Positions 22,901-33,798 of a stretch of DNA of 64,000 bases are shown here, piece by piece (position 1 is the first letter of the stretch; each line of letters begins with the position of its first letter). The notes beneath the pieces are model-generated. The model saw only the letters and a program-made list of their open reading frames with translations, did no database searches and was not told where the DNA came from. A program made the translations under genes and the position numbers. The stretch spans positions 1,516,934 to 1,580,933 of the forward strand of contig CAJNDT010006135.1 in the NCBI GenBank assembly GCA_905221615.1. Direction: 5' to 3'. The DNA comes from Symbiodinium sp. CCMP2592. Taxonomy: Eukaryota; Sar; Dinophyceae; Suessiales; Symbiodiniaceae.

Positions 22901-25900
22901 TTCGAGCTGCCCAAGTGTTGACTCCTCCGAGGCTAGAACCATCCGCACCCGCCGGCGACCCAGCCGTAGTCGTTCACCGGGTTCACAGTGGCCGGGACGG
23001 TTTTTCCCTCCTCGAGTTGACTTTAATGATGGGGAGCCCTACGTTCCGCAGAGTGGCTGGCAACCTGACGCCCCAGACGGCCCACTCGCACGCTGCTTTC
23101 CGGGGCCTCGGCCGCAGACCGCCAGAGTCCTCTGCCCCCTGCGGGGCTGGAGCGAGCTCTTGTTTATTAACCTGGCAGGCACCTGGCGGGAAGTGGAGCA
23201 TGAAGGTGCTCGGCACTGCGGTCTTTGGTCGCGCAGGTTCTTTCCGGTGCGTGCTGTGCTTCCCGTCTCGCAGCTCACTCTTGCTCCAGTGGCCCCGTAT
23301 GGCCTCGCTACAGTTGTCTTTCACATGGAAAGTTGCTCAGCCGTGGCTTTGGCGTCTGTTGACTCCAGTTTGGTTGACCTTCAGCGGCTCGCCGCCCGTG
23401 TGTTCACGCATGCTCGCTACTGGCGAGTGGTTGCGCCGCCTGTGTTACGCGCGGCCAACCCGCACACTCATCTACGGTTGCGTAACGGCGACGCCTTTAG
23501 TCTTGTTCCTGAACAATCTCAGCCAGAGGCCACCCGCTTCCCACTGCTGCAGTACCCCTCCCTCGAGCGGGCCCGACAGGTTGCCAGCTGGTCTCTTCCT
23601 TTTCGGTTTGACTCTGGTGGGCTCGTAGTTCTCTGGTACTCTAATCGTCGGCTTGGGCACTACATTAGGATTAGGGATACGGGCTACTGGGACCCTGAAG
23701 GTCCCACCTTTTGGAGCCTTAACGGGGAGGCTTTGTCAGGTTCATGGGTCCCGGTCCTTACGGGTGACCTGTCGAGTCTTCACTTGGTGCATCAAGCTTC
23801 CGTTGGTGAGGCGCACGTTCTCTTCCTTCTGCCGCCGGACCTCGTGCCACAGGGCCGGCGGCTCGCGGGCTGCAATGCCTATCGTGCCCCTCCTGGGTGG
23901 CGACTTCTGCCAGCTCTGCAATATGTTCGCGCGGACAGCCCTCTTCGAGACGGCGATGTGCTAGTCATCGACCCAGACGCCAGCGTGGTCTGGGACCCCT
24001 TCGGTCCACTTCCCTCCGCGGCCGTAGAGGAGTCTCATTCTGATTGGCCCTCCTGCTCGTCACCTTCTGGGATACGAGTGGCCGGTGGGCTTGCCTTTCT
24101 TGCTGTCGCTGCTCGATGGCCCCGTTGGCTTACTCTCGCTCTCCTTTCTCATTACGTGTGCGGCATGGTTCCGGTCCTGGAGGTGCCTGATAGGCCCGTT
24201 CGCACAGGCCTGTACCCATGGCGAGCCAAGCCCGGCGAGGAAGACCTTGTCGACCTCTCTCCTGGCACTGAGATTGACGTTGTGTATCTCAGCCCTTTCA
24301 CTGGCCCGCGGGAAGCTGGACGTCTCCCCACTGTGTCCACACTTGAGGATCTGAGCTCGCTTGCGCGGGCATGCGATCCTGAATGGGCTGCTGATGTTGC
24401 GCCGGTGTGGCCCACAGCGGCCATCCCTGCCCTGCTTGTTGTACCCAGGCCCCTCTCTCTCGATATGGTGTGTCTCGCCATATCGTCCTTGGATCAACAC
24501 TTTTCCATTCTGACTCCATGTGTCACTTCAGTGTCATGGCTCAGTTTTGCTCTTCGTTTTCTGCAGCCTATGCAGACCCTGTCCGTGCGAGCTCCCAGCC
24601 CTCTCACTGCTGAGGCCACCACGGATCAAAATGTTAGATGGCGCTCAGGGGACCTCGTTGTCGCTCTTCCGCCCGCCGCCTTTGTGCCTGAGTATCAACC
24701 GCCCTGCTTCCACTCTGACACTCAAGTTCGTCATTGCGCCATATGGTCGGTTGATTTTTCAGTTTCCTTTCGAGCGAACTTCGTCCTGTGGCAACCGGGC
24801 GTCAGGGCCGTTCGGGGACATGCCCCCGCAGGAGCTCGCTGGCAGGCACTCGACTTCACCTTCGAAGGGGAATTCTGCCAACATTACCCCGGTCGCTGGG
24901 TGCCCGTCCCCTGGATTGCCCAGGACCATACGCATCTCGTCCGGCTTCCTGAGGACCCATCCCGTGCCAATGTGGTGGTGGAAGCGGATGGTCAATGCTG
25001 GTGCGCCTCCATCACTGCTGTCACAGATGCGTGGCAACTGTGGACTGAACTGCCGACTGTCTCCGGCCAACCTCGGGTCCTCGGCGTTTCTCATCGCGAG
25101 CTTAGGCAGGGAACTACCCTACGTAGTGGCGATGTGGTGTCCGAGGCCTCCGGACGCTTTACACCTTGGGCCGTTTTCAGCTTGATCGGGGCGTCTGGGT
25201 GGCGTACTGCTGGGCCTAGCGCGGCTCTCCTCGCTATTGGACTTGCCTGGGGGCATTCTGTCGGGGCTACTCGCTACACTGGCGCTGCCCCGAGCTCCTC
25301 TCTGGACCGGCACGCAGAGGGCCCTCTCTTGCCAGACTGCTTCCCTACTTGCCATCGGCTGTGGGATCCTGCTTGTGGGGTCCTTGGACCCTTCCGTGGT
25401 ACCTCTTTGGAGCTCCCTGTCGCTCTTCGAGATGCTGCTCCCGCATGGTCATCCTTTACCCGGGTTCACCCTCCACAGGACCCTCGCCTTGTTGACTGGG
25501 TTCCGGTGCCCTCTGACCCGATGTTTGCCACCGTCCTTCTCCAGTGCCCCCCGGCCACCCGGGCTGCTTTCCTTCCAGCTACGTGCGCCGCTGCCGATTT
25601 GCTCCGAGCCTACAATCGAATTGTCCGGGACTTGTCTCTCATCTTGGCACCCCCCGAAATTTGGTGTGGGACGGCTACCTCACCGAACCCCACTCTTTTC
25701 CTCCGGTCCGGTGACGTTCTCACGCTCGCTGGAGAGACCTGGGCTCCTCGCCTTCGCTCGCCGGCCGGGCGTTACTGGGACACGCTGCTGCAGGCGCGTC
25801 ACTTCGCCTTCTGGGGAAGCCCTTTCAGCATACGCCAACCTGGGCTCCTGTTTGCCTGGTCACCTGGTGACCCGGTCCCACTCACTGTACCCACGGTTCG

Positions 25901-25988
25901 CGACGAACAATGGGACCCCGTGCACTGCACATTTCGGCCCTCCCTTGCCTGCTTCAGTGTCACTCGATGGATTCCTGCACAGCGATGA
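13906..25988 (+). CDS. LINE ORF2 segment 1: giant modular repeat region
   Basis: One uninterrupted frame of about 4,027 codons. Its first ATG after ORF1 is at 14,187; alternatively it could be reached from ORF1 by a -1 shift. It ends at TGA 25,986-25,988. The protein is built from a two-part module ending in [LFVW]R[NSDQ]GD motifs, found at about 16,684, 20,256, 20,970, 21,456, 22,326, 22,783, 23,482, 23,946, 24,643, 25,118 and 25,710. Spacing alternates about 470 and 700 nt. The second half of a module has the pattern W..F...W.PG...W....F.G.F..HFPG.W.PV.W...L (best at 21,070-21,260 and 24,740-24,920). Most modules are followed by a hydrophobic stretch that could span a membrane (e.g. LWASLLLVQAL, GGLAFLAVAARW, AALLAIGLAWG). 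I recognise no known family. A beta-grasp-type fold is only a guess. Confidence 0.75.
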
Positions 25989-28163
25989 CCTTGGTCTTCA
26001 CCTTGTCCCTGAGAGCCCGAACCTGCACCGTGCGCATGTTCTTCCCGCACAGCCTCCCCTGCACGTCCAGGTCGTTTCGCGACAAGGGTCGAGTGGCCTG
26101 CTGCGTGACGGAGATAGCCTCTCTGGCTGTCGACCAGCCCCGTCCCGTCTCCTTCCCCACCTTTTAGTTGGGGGTCTGCTCCCCAGTACTCTCCGGCGGC
26201 CTTGGCTGGCGGCCCTTGGTCTCGGGCTCCTGGCAAGCTACGGCCCGCCAGCCTTTCCAGCTCATCCGCTCTCCCCCCGGGCAGGGGCCCTCTCAGGGAA
26301 CTGCCTGGCTCCCGCGTTTGATTTTGGCCTCCTGTTCCGCACCAGCTGCTATCTCCGCGCTCGGGGCGCGCCTGTCTGGAGCAGCACTGATGGAATCTCG
26401 TGGTCGGCCGATGTTCATGAGGAATGCGTCGCCCAGGCTTCCATACACCAACTCTGGTGGTCTCATGAGCTTTACCCGTTTCTTCCCGCATCCGCCCCTC
26501 CATCATACCGTCAGGCTTTCTGCAACTTCCCGCTCTGGCACGGGGGAGTGCCTGACCAGGTCTTCATTGCCACTGACGGCAGCGGCGAGCATGGAGGGGC
26601 TTGGGCCTTCTGTGTGTGGGCTTGGTGGCGCCATCGATGGTACCGCGTCGGTTGGTTTGGGGCCTCTGGCCATCAGCTCCCATGGACCCCCGACCTGCCG
26701 CCCTCGGCAGGCGGCCTCTCCTTCCACACTGAACTCGCGGCCTTGCAGGCTGCCGGACTCTGGCTTATTGCCTGGGTTGACCGCCTGTCCCTTCTCACAG
26801 CCTCTGCCCCTACCAAGGTTACTGTTGCGGTCGATAACGCTGCGGCACTTCAAATCGCAGCAGGGCAGGCCCAGGCCGCAGCACCTGCCACCACCACCAG
26901 TCGGTATGTTTGGCAGGCCGTTCAAGCTCGGCTCTCCACACGGTTCCAGCATGTCCATAGCCACGTCGGAGTGCTCCCAAACACCTTCGCGGATTTCCTT
27001 GCCGGCTGGTCGGGTCGAGTCTCCTGGCAACCGTGGAAGCAGCTTGACCCTTTGCTACCCTCCCTCATGCAAAACGCGGCTCCGTGGCTTTGGGTCATCC
27101 CACATGCTCGTGTCGTCAAGGGTCGGCCGTGCATTTGTTTGGTCTCGCAGACCATCTCATGTGCCCCTGCTACTGATGCTGGTGACGTGCCCCCTCCTGC
27201 CGAGGATACCTTGACATCCACTGAGGCCGCTGCTCCACCGGGTCGTCCTCTTGCCGATTCTCCCATCCCTTTGCGCTTGGTCACAGCCAATGTTCAAACG
27301 ATGCGTGACTCCAACGCTTCATTCTTCAATCCCTCAGGGCACGGTCAGCGGCGCCAGTACCTTTATTCTCAGGTTGCTTCCTTAGGCCTTGACGTTGTCT
27401 GCCTGCAAGAAGCCCGCAGCAAGGGTGGCCGTTGGGACACAGCCGGCCTCCTCACCTGGCGCTCCGGCGCGCAGAAAGGGAGTTACGGTTGTGAAATCTG
27501 GATAAGGCCTGGCATTACCAATCCGCCCTTGCGGCTTGATGACTGGCGCATCGCTAGCGCCGACCCTCGTCTTCTCGTTATTGTCAGCAAGCGTGCGGAC
27601 TTACCCATTGCTGTCATCGCCGCCCATGCTCCCCACGCTGAGCGGCCCGCTTCTGAGATTCACCACTTTTGGTCTTCGCTGCACTCGTCCCTGTGCCAGT
27701 TGCCTCGGGCTCTGTCTCTTGTTCTCGGCCTGGATGCTAACGCTGACCTACTTTGGGCGGACGAAGACCACGCCTATATCGGCGACTGTCTGGGCAACAG
27801 TGAGGAGGGTGCTGGCGAGCAGGGTCTTTTTGACACTATCCAGCGTTTCGGCCTTCTTGCTCCGGCTTCCTTCTCCGCCATCCAGCAGGGCCCGGGTTGG
27901 TCCTGGGAGCATACGGGCGGAACCAGGAAGCGGCTTGACCATCTCCTGCTTCAGGCGGGTCCATGGCAGTGCACCCGCGCCCGTCAGCTTCCCGAGTTGG
28001 ACATTCTTAACGGCCGCAGAGATCATATGCCTCTCCTTGTTGAATGCTGTCTTAAACGACAGGCGACACCGGCACGACCCCCCGGGGCATCTAACCGAGC
28101 TACCGCTAAGCAAGCTCAGCTTATTGTGCTGCCAGCCTTTGGCGTGGGCTCCCATCTCCCGTG
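25984..28163 (+). CDS. LINE ORF2 segment 2: last module, RNase H, EEP endonuclease
   Basis: This frame is open from 25,237 but the biological part starts at about 25,984, where it continues the module broken by the stop of segment 1; its own LLRDGDSLSG motif is at 26,098-26,127. RNase H spans about 26,555-27,015 with all four acidic/His signature sites: FIATDGSGEHGG, HTELAALQA, VAVDNAAAL and HSHVGVLPNTFADFLA. The EEP (AP-endonuclease-like) domain spans about 27,270-28,060 with VTANVQTM, CLQEARS, AAHAPHAE, LGLDANADL, KRLDHLLL and GRRDHMPLL, so the metal and catalytic residues look intact. It would nick target DNA for target-primed reverse transcription. RNase H lying upstream of the endonuclease is unusual. 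The frame closes at 28,521; the protein must move to the -1 frame somewhere in 28,110-28,170 to reach the polymerase. Confidence 0.85.
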
Positions 28164-31055
28164 CGCAGCATCGTTGAGGTTGGACAGGAGATCAGGGATC
28201 TCAAAGCTAGGCACCTCCGCCTCTTGGAGGCCCTTCCGCGAGCCCCTCGGCGGCCTGCCCGCCAGCCCTACATCACTGCCGAGTCTGTTGCCGCCCTGGA
28301 TGTTGTGCGGCAGGCTCGCGAGCAACTCCCGCGCCTCCGCAGCAATGTCGAATGGCAGAAACGGCGCTTTCTTCTCCTTGTGTGGCGTTGGAGTTGCGTC
28401 AGGGGTCGATCCGACACTGCTGTACCCCGCCCAGACCCCACCGGGCTTCAGCATGCCAGGTTGTTGTTACAGGCCTGTAATTTGCATATCCGGGGTCTGC
28501 AGCAGAAGGCACACTATCTAGCCCGTTCTGACAAGCTTGCCCATTTCCGCACTCTTACCCTTGCTGCCACCCAGCACTGGGAATCCACAGGCATTCCTTT
28601 GGAATCTATCCGGCATCTTCGATGGGCCTCTCGCAAAGCCCACGACCGTCGAGCTGTGCACGCCGCTGGCGGTTTCGACATCGACCGTGAGCTTGAAGCA
28701 CAATTTCGTGACCAGGAAGGCGCCCGCCTCGTCTCTCCTGCACTGCTCTCACGAACAGCCGAGCAGTGGCTCTCTGTCGATGCCACTCGCTCCCCGTGCC
28801 TCGAGGCAGTTCCTTCACTGCTCCAAATGGAGCAAATGTGCATCCGACAGGCACCAGCTAAGGCACCAGGACCTGACGGCCTGCGGAACGAGCTCTGGCG
28901 GGAACATGGAGCTCTTGCCGGACAATGGCTTTGGCCACTCTGCACCCGCATTGCGCTTCAAGGCCGAGAACCCTTCGATTTCAAGAAAGCCATCGTCTGC
29001 GCCCTCTACAAGAAGGGCCCGGCATCAGTACCTGCCAACTACCGTTCCATTGCCCTCCTTAACGGCATCGCTAAGCTGTGGCATTCGCACCTCCGCACCA
29101 CGGTCGGTGGACATGTGCTGTCTCGTTATGAGCCCATGCAGCTAGGAGGGCGCCGAGGTGTTCACACTGGGTTTGCACTGGCGGCTTTCCGATGCGCCTG
29201 GGACCTTTCCGTCGCAGCGGGGCGGTGCGTTGCTGTTGTCTTTGTCGACATCCAAGCCGCTTACTATGAGGCTAGCCGGGATCTTCTTTTCGATGGCTTC
29301 CCTGACGATGTTGATGTCCCGGAGCACCATCACCTCGCTGGACTTGTCCTCCAGCTTCACGGCCAGGGGGCTCTCTCCGCTCTTGGCGTTGCTGAGGATG
29401 TCAGCGCGCTCCTTCGGGATTGTGTTGCCCTGTCCCACTGGTCGCTCTCCGGGTCGGACAACATTTTCTTGGCCTCCCGAGGCTCCCGCCCCGGCGACGG
29501 CCTAGCGGACGTTTTGTTCGGCGCCCTATTTGCCATTGGGCTGCAACACATACAGCGCACAGCTTGTTCCATGGGCATCTCGCACACCAGTGCCGGGGTC
29601 GAGATCGGCCTCGAGCCAGGCGTCAAGCCGATTGGCTGGGCTGACGACCTTGCCGTCCTTGCGGACTTCGATAGTCCTGCCGAGCTCCAAACACAGCTCC
29701 CCCAACTCACTGGTGTCATTCTTGATACCCTCCGGTGCTTGCGGTTCCGGGTCAATCTTGGAGCAGGCAAAACTGAGGCCCTTGTCGATATTAGGGGAGA
29801 CGGTGCTCGCGCTACACGAGGCGCCTTGCTCAGCGGCGACGCCCTTTTGGAAGTCTCCAATGGTGACAGCATTCGACTTTGCCCTGAGTACAAATACTTG
29901 GGTGTAGCCCAACTGCCTCGAGACACCGGCAGGCGCGACTGCGAGCTGTCGGCACAGCGGGGGTCAGCGGCGGCGTCGCTTGCCCGAACCCTGCTGTGCA
30001 GCAATTGTCTTCCCTGGGAACTGAAACGAGCCTGGATTACCGGCCGAGTTCTCCCCTCAGCTTACTCCTCCTTGGCCTTCTCGCGCGCTGACTCCGCCCG
30101 GGCTGCTGCGCCATTGGCTGGACTCTTTGAACGCACAGCTAGGATCCTGTTGTCTTCCTGGCAAGTCGGTCACAAACTTACCACCCCCTTGCTTCGGCTT
30201 CTCGCTGATATCACCCCTCCTGACCTTGCTACCACTGTTAGCCAGTGCCGCCTCTGTGTGCAACTTTTCTGCAAGGCTCCAGCGGCTGTCAGGGAAATTG
30301 TCGATGCTGCGTGGAACCGGGCAATCCCTTGGTGTCAGGCCCTTGTCCTTGCTTGTTTGCGAGTAGGAGTCGCCCTAGACTCCTGGGACCCCGCCGCTCC
30401 TCCCGCCATCACTGTCCTGTTCGTCCAGCAGAACGGACGCGCTCTCCTTCGAGCGTGCAAGGCACTGAGTAAATTTGGGCACAGGTATACTGCCTGCGCC
30501 CAGCTTTGGGCGGACCTTGCCACCCGTCGCGCCACCAAGATCCTAGGTTCGCCACAATCCCACAGTTGTCCGGTCTGTCGAGGTGTTTTCCCGAGCCTTC
30601 ATGCTGTACGCGCTCACATGCATCGGAAACACGGCGTCCTGTCTGATGTGACTGCCTACATGGCGGGCTCGGTTTGTCTCTGGTGTATGCGGGACTTCCA
30701 ATCCTCGGATCGACTGAAGCACCACCTTCAAACGCAGCGCTCCTGCCTGCACGGCCTGCGTGTTACAGTCGGCCCTGTCTATCAGTACGGCTCGGGCACA
30801 AAACGTTCGGGTCGTGCCAGCCACCGGGGAGTTCCTCCACAACGCATCTGCGGTCCTTGCAATGCCACCCCAGCGCAGAGACGGGCGGCCGACCTCGGGG
30901 TGCCGGCCGATGACGCGGCCCTACAAGCTGAGTGGGAAGCTGTTCAACGCTCCCCTGCGCTCTCGGACCTTGTCCCCGGCAACCTGCATCGACCATCTTC
31001 CTTGTTGCCTTCCGACGATGCCTCCGGCACTCAGCAGGCCTGCCTTATCTCCGCT
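28110..31055 (+). CDS. LINE ORF2 segment 3: reverse transcriptase and zinc fingers (3' partial)
   Basis: Same frame as segment 1. No ATG precedes the conserved core, which argues for access by frameshift or for mutation. A charged helical linker (EIRDLKARHLRLLEAL) leads to the reverse transcriptase at about 28,850-29,900: AKAPGPDGLRNE, YRSIALLNG, motif A FVDIQAAYYEA, motif B SRGSRPGDGLADVLF, motif C GWADDLAVL and motif D FRVNLGAGKTEAL. The catalytic aspartates (FVD and ADD) are present. After a thumb-like region come two zinc fingers: CPVCRGVFPSLHAVRAHMH..H (30,568-30,633) and CLWCMRDFQSSDRLKHH (30,678-30,735), then an ICGPC motif near 30,845. Such fingers are known in other LINE groups as nucleic-acid binding modules. 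The frame stays open to the N run at 31,056, so the true C terminus is unknown. Confidence 0.9.
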
Positions 31056-31155
31056 NNNNNNNNNNNNNNNNNNNNNNNNNNNNNNNNNNNNNNNNNNNNN
31101 NNNNNNNNNNNNNNNNNNNNNNNNNNNNNNNNNNNNNNNNNNNNNNNNNNNNNNN
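31056..31155. other. assembly gap (100 N)
   Basis: Exactly 100 N. Round length suggests a scaffolding gap of unknown size. It hides the end of LINE ORF2, the 3' UTR, any tail and the target-site duplication. Confidence 0.99.
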
Positions 31156-31599
31156 TTTCGGGTTTAGGGTTTCGGACAGTTCACAAAACCCTAAGAGCTG
31201 AACCAGAAACCTTCAAACCGCGAGAAACTCCCCAACGTAGTTCCTTCTGTCACTACCTGGCTTCTCTATTGCTGGGTCCCAACTATGTGTACAGCTACAT
31301 GGAGGGTATCGGTCAGTCCGTAGCCTACCCTCAACCCTGCTTAAAACTCTAAACCGTGGAATCTTGAGCCTGATGCCCAAAGCCTAATTACTTAAAGCCC
31401 AAACCGCCTACACCCGTTAAGCCCTGAAGCCTGAAACCCCTATGAACCCCGAACCCTGCGCGACGAAAGTTAGGCATAGAATTTGCAACCATCCTCTGGG
31501 AGGTCCCCGCGGTCGTTTGGAACCGATTCGGCGCCGTGCTCCAGAAATAGCTTCCTTGGGCTGAAACTGCATACTATACAGAGTTTAGGCTTTCGGGTT
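31156..31599. other. TTTCGGG/TTTAGGG remnant, then spacer
   Basis: Starts TTTCGGGTTTAGGGTTTCGG, the same variant array as on the 5' side of the LINE. The rest has scattered CCCTAAA-like words and no gene. Confidence 0.6.
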
Positions 31600-31980
31600 G
31601 ATAATGAGCTGAATACATGAACTGAAATTATAAGGTTTAGGGTTTAGGGGTGGATACAGTGCTGAATAAATAGATTAGGTGTTACGGGTTTAGGGTTTTA
31701 CAGGAGCTGAATACATAGACTAGGTGTTACGGGTTTAGGCTTTAGGGTTAGTGTTGCTAAGGAGCCGAATGCATAGACCTGCGTGTTAAGGGTTTAGGGT
31801 TGATAAGGAGCTGAATGAATAGACTAGGTGTTAGGAGTTTAGGGTTTAGGTTTGATGAGGAGCCGAATAAATAGACTATAGAGGCTTTACGCTTTAGGGT
31901 TGATAAGGAGCCGCATACATTTAGGGTTTAGGGTTGGTGAGGAGCTGAACAAATAGACTAGGTGTTAGGTTTTGTGTAGT
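31600..31980. repeat. minisatellite with embedded TTTAGGG
   Basis: Six to seven imperfect units of about 50-60 bp, each with AAGGAGC(T/C)GAATACATAGACT, AGGTGTTACGGGTTTAGGG and TTGATAAGGAGC words. Each unit contains one or two TTTAGGG heptamers, so the telomere-like word is part of a longer tandem unit. Confidence 0.8.
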
Positions 31981-32928
31981 ATGCAAGGACATGGGTAGTT
32001 CTCAAAATTAGGGTCCCTGCTTTTGGGAACCCTAAATAATAGGTGCCGTATTATAATAGGGACCCCAAAAAGGATCCTAACTTTTTTGACAACCACCCAT
32101 ATACACCCTAAACCCTAATCAACCCTAAACCCTACTTAACCCTAAACCCTAAAGCCTTAACCCTACACCCTAATAACACTTATGGGGTCCCTAAATGCAG
32201 GTAGTATGCCGGGACATCAACCCCCAAAGCGTAGTCCCTGAGTTTCTGCCCAGTGGCGTTAGCTCTTCACAACCGACCAAGGCCGCATATCCTGGGATGC
32301 TTCGGCTTCCTTAACCGAATTAGGACGGGATGAACTGTAGGTTCCGAGACCATAGGAGGATTCACCGCATAACCCCTATAGCTTTATAAGGATTAACCAT
32401 ATAACCCCTAGTTTTAAGTTCGCAGATTCAGAGATCTGATGCTGCACTTTCTAAAGTTGCATGGCTGTAAGGCTGAGGCAGCCACCGGGCTCAATACCCT
32501 TAAGACTTTAGGGTTAGGTAGCAACTCTGGTTTAGCTTGCCTGCGCCGATTCAGTCATCCTCATGCCATTTGGTGTTTTGTGCTACGTCTGAGTGACAAA
32601 GTTGCTCCCAAGTCCTCTCGCAAGAAAGCTACTTCCTCAATCATTCCTGATTGGTCTATCCTTCCGTCGCATTGAATTCCAGCATGTTTTGACGCTCCGG
32701 ATGCTTGTGCGGCTACGTGAGCATAGTGGGTAAAAAAAATAACCCCTAGTTTTAAGGAGCTTTTGGCCCTGAAAGGTGCAGCAAACACAATGATCAGGTA
32801 CTTGGGTTCAAATTACCGTAGTAGTTGCCTACTTTCTGCTACCTAGGAACCCTGCAGTAAACCCTAAACCCCAAATAAGCTAACTATCTGGGTACCCTTT
32901 TCAGTTTATAGGGTCTAGGGTTCAAGGT
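31981..32928. other. intergenic; hairpin and CCCTAAA stretch, no gene
   Basis: 31,995-32,092 is a hairpin-like element (GTTCTCAAAATTAGGGTCCC and GATCCTAACTTTTTTGACAAC). 32,100-32,170 is a degenerate CCCTAAA array. Low-patterned frames at 32,439-32,788 on both strands are not convincing. Confidence 0.5.
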
Positions 32929-33507
32929 TTAGGTTTGTGGGACATGTCCCGGTAGCGCTCCCAGTCGGCTTGGTTGCGGATGCACTTGAATGCCCTTGCA
33001 ATGGGACAAGGGCATATTGGAGGACGCCTGCACAAAGCGCGGGGAGGTGGACGTGTTCATGGAGCGCCATGTGTTGCACCAAGAGTTCCAGTTGCTGCGA
33101 AGGAGGTCCTTCCGCAGCTCCGGGTTCATTGTCAAGAGTTCACCGAGGCGCAGATGCAAGGTTTCGAGGGCATCGGGCGCGTACGTCTCATACAGCGGCG
33201 GGACTCTGTCAGAACTGGAGGGGCTCCTTCGTAGCCAGATGTTGTGGTCCCGAAGCACCATGCTTGCATGCAATTTTTGCATTTGTCCATGTAGAAGCTG
33301 TTCAAGGAGCCAAGAGTCGCTTTCACGGCTGAGCACCAGCACATACAGCAGCTTCAGCTCGATGCCAGGAAGAAGACATCGCTTTCTGTAGTTGTTGAGG
33401 AGTGTCGTAGCGGGAACTCCGCGTTGCCACGGCGTGACATGCATCGAGGTCTTCCCCACCTTGATTATGTCGGAGCTGTAGCGCAAAAGCACACCAGAGC
33501 AACTCAT
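32929..33507 (-). CDS. unidentified 192-aa ORF
   Basis: An ATG-to-stop frame in a GC-richer island with AT-richer flanks. The protein is soluble-looking, Leu/Arg/Ser-rich, with helical stretches such as ALETLHLRLGELLTMNPEL and DSWLLEQLLHGQMQKL. No motif, signal peptide or membrane segment was recognised. Plus-strand frames over the same interval are shorter and less patterned. It may be a single-exon gene, one exon of a larger gene, or a relic. Confidence 0.4.
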   Translation of the reverse strand: MSCSGVLLRYSSDIIKVGKTSMHVTPWQRGVPATTLLNNYRKRCLLPGIELKLLYVLVLSRESDSWLLEQLLHGQMQKLHASMVLRDHNIWLRRSPSSSDRVPPLYETYAPDALETLHLRLGELLTMNPELRKDLLRSNWNSWCNTWRSMNTSTSPRFVQASSNMPLSHCKGIQVHPQPSRLGALPGHVPQT

Positions 33508-33689
33508 CTCCCCTTTTGCATGTCGGCGGGACCCCTATGAGAAACGATGAGCCGAGCCGAAAACCTGAAAGAGTTGGACTGGAGGTTTACTGCACAGGGT
33601 TTCAGCCCTTACAGCGGGGAACTCCTTACCCTTCTCTCCGTGCCTGTTCGGGGAAAACACTCGTGAGTAGACTATCACAAGCTGATCCT
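33508..33689. other. short spacer
   Basis: No feature recognised. Confidence 0.4.
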
Positions 33690-33798
33690 GCTTGATGATA
33701 CAAATCCTGCATGACCTTGATGAACCTAAAGTATGGGAATTACGGTATATTCCTCATTATGGGTAATGCAGCAATGCAGGGTTTGTATCATCAACCGA
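33690..33798. repeat. MITE-like hairpin, family B copy 4
   Basis: Ends CTTGATGATACAAATCCTGC and GGTTTGTATCATCAACCG. The right part has a small duplication (GGGTAATGCAGCAATGCAGG). Confidence 0.8.

Larger units (their letters stand above)
11911..31155 (+). mobile_element. giant non-LTR (LINE-like) retrotransposon, 3' end in gap
   Basis: A GC-rich block of at least 19.1 kb with a 500-bp leader, ORF1 (12,412-13,905) and a giant multi-segment ORF2 ending in RNase H, EEP endonuclease, reverse transcriptase and zinc fingers. There are no LTRs. The 3' end, tail and target-site duplication are hidden by a run of exactly 100 N (31,056-31,155), which looks like a gap of unknown real size. Degenerate TTTAGGG sequence borders both sides. 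Typical LINEs are 4-7 kb, so this one is about three times longer, because of some 4,000 codons of modular repeats upstream of the enzymes. Two frame changes within ORF2 mean that this copy is either slightly decayed or uses recoding. Confidence 0.9.

Noticed and set aside
28514..30996. Minus-strand ORFs over the LINE reverse transcriptase
   Set aside because: They mirror the GC-rich sense frame and contain no motif.
31056..31352. Continuation of the RT frame through the N run into 31,156-31,352
   Set aside because: The frame after the gap is telomere-like sequence and the gap length is arbitrary, so continuity means nothing.
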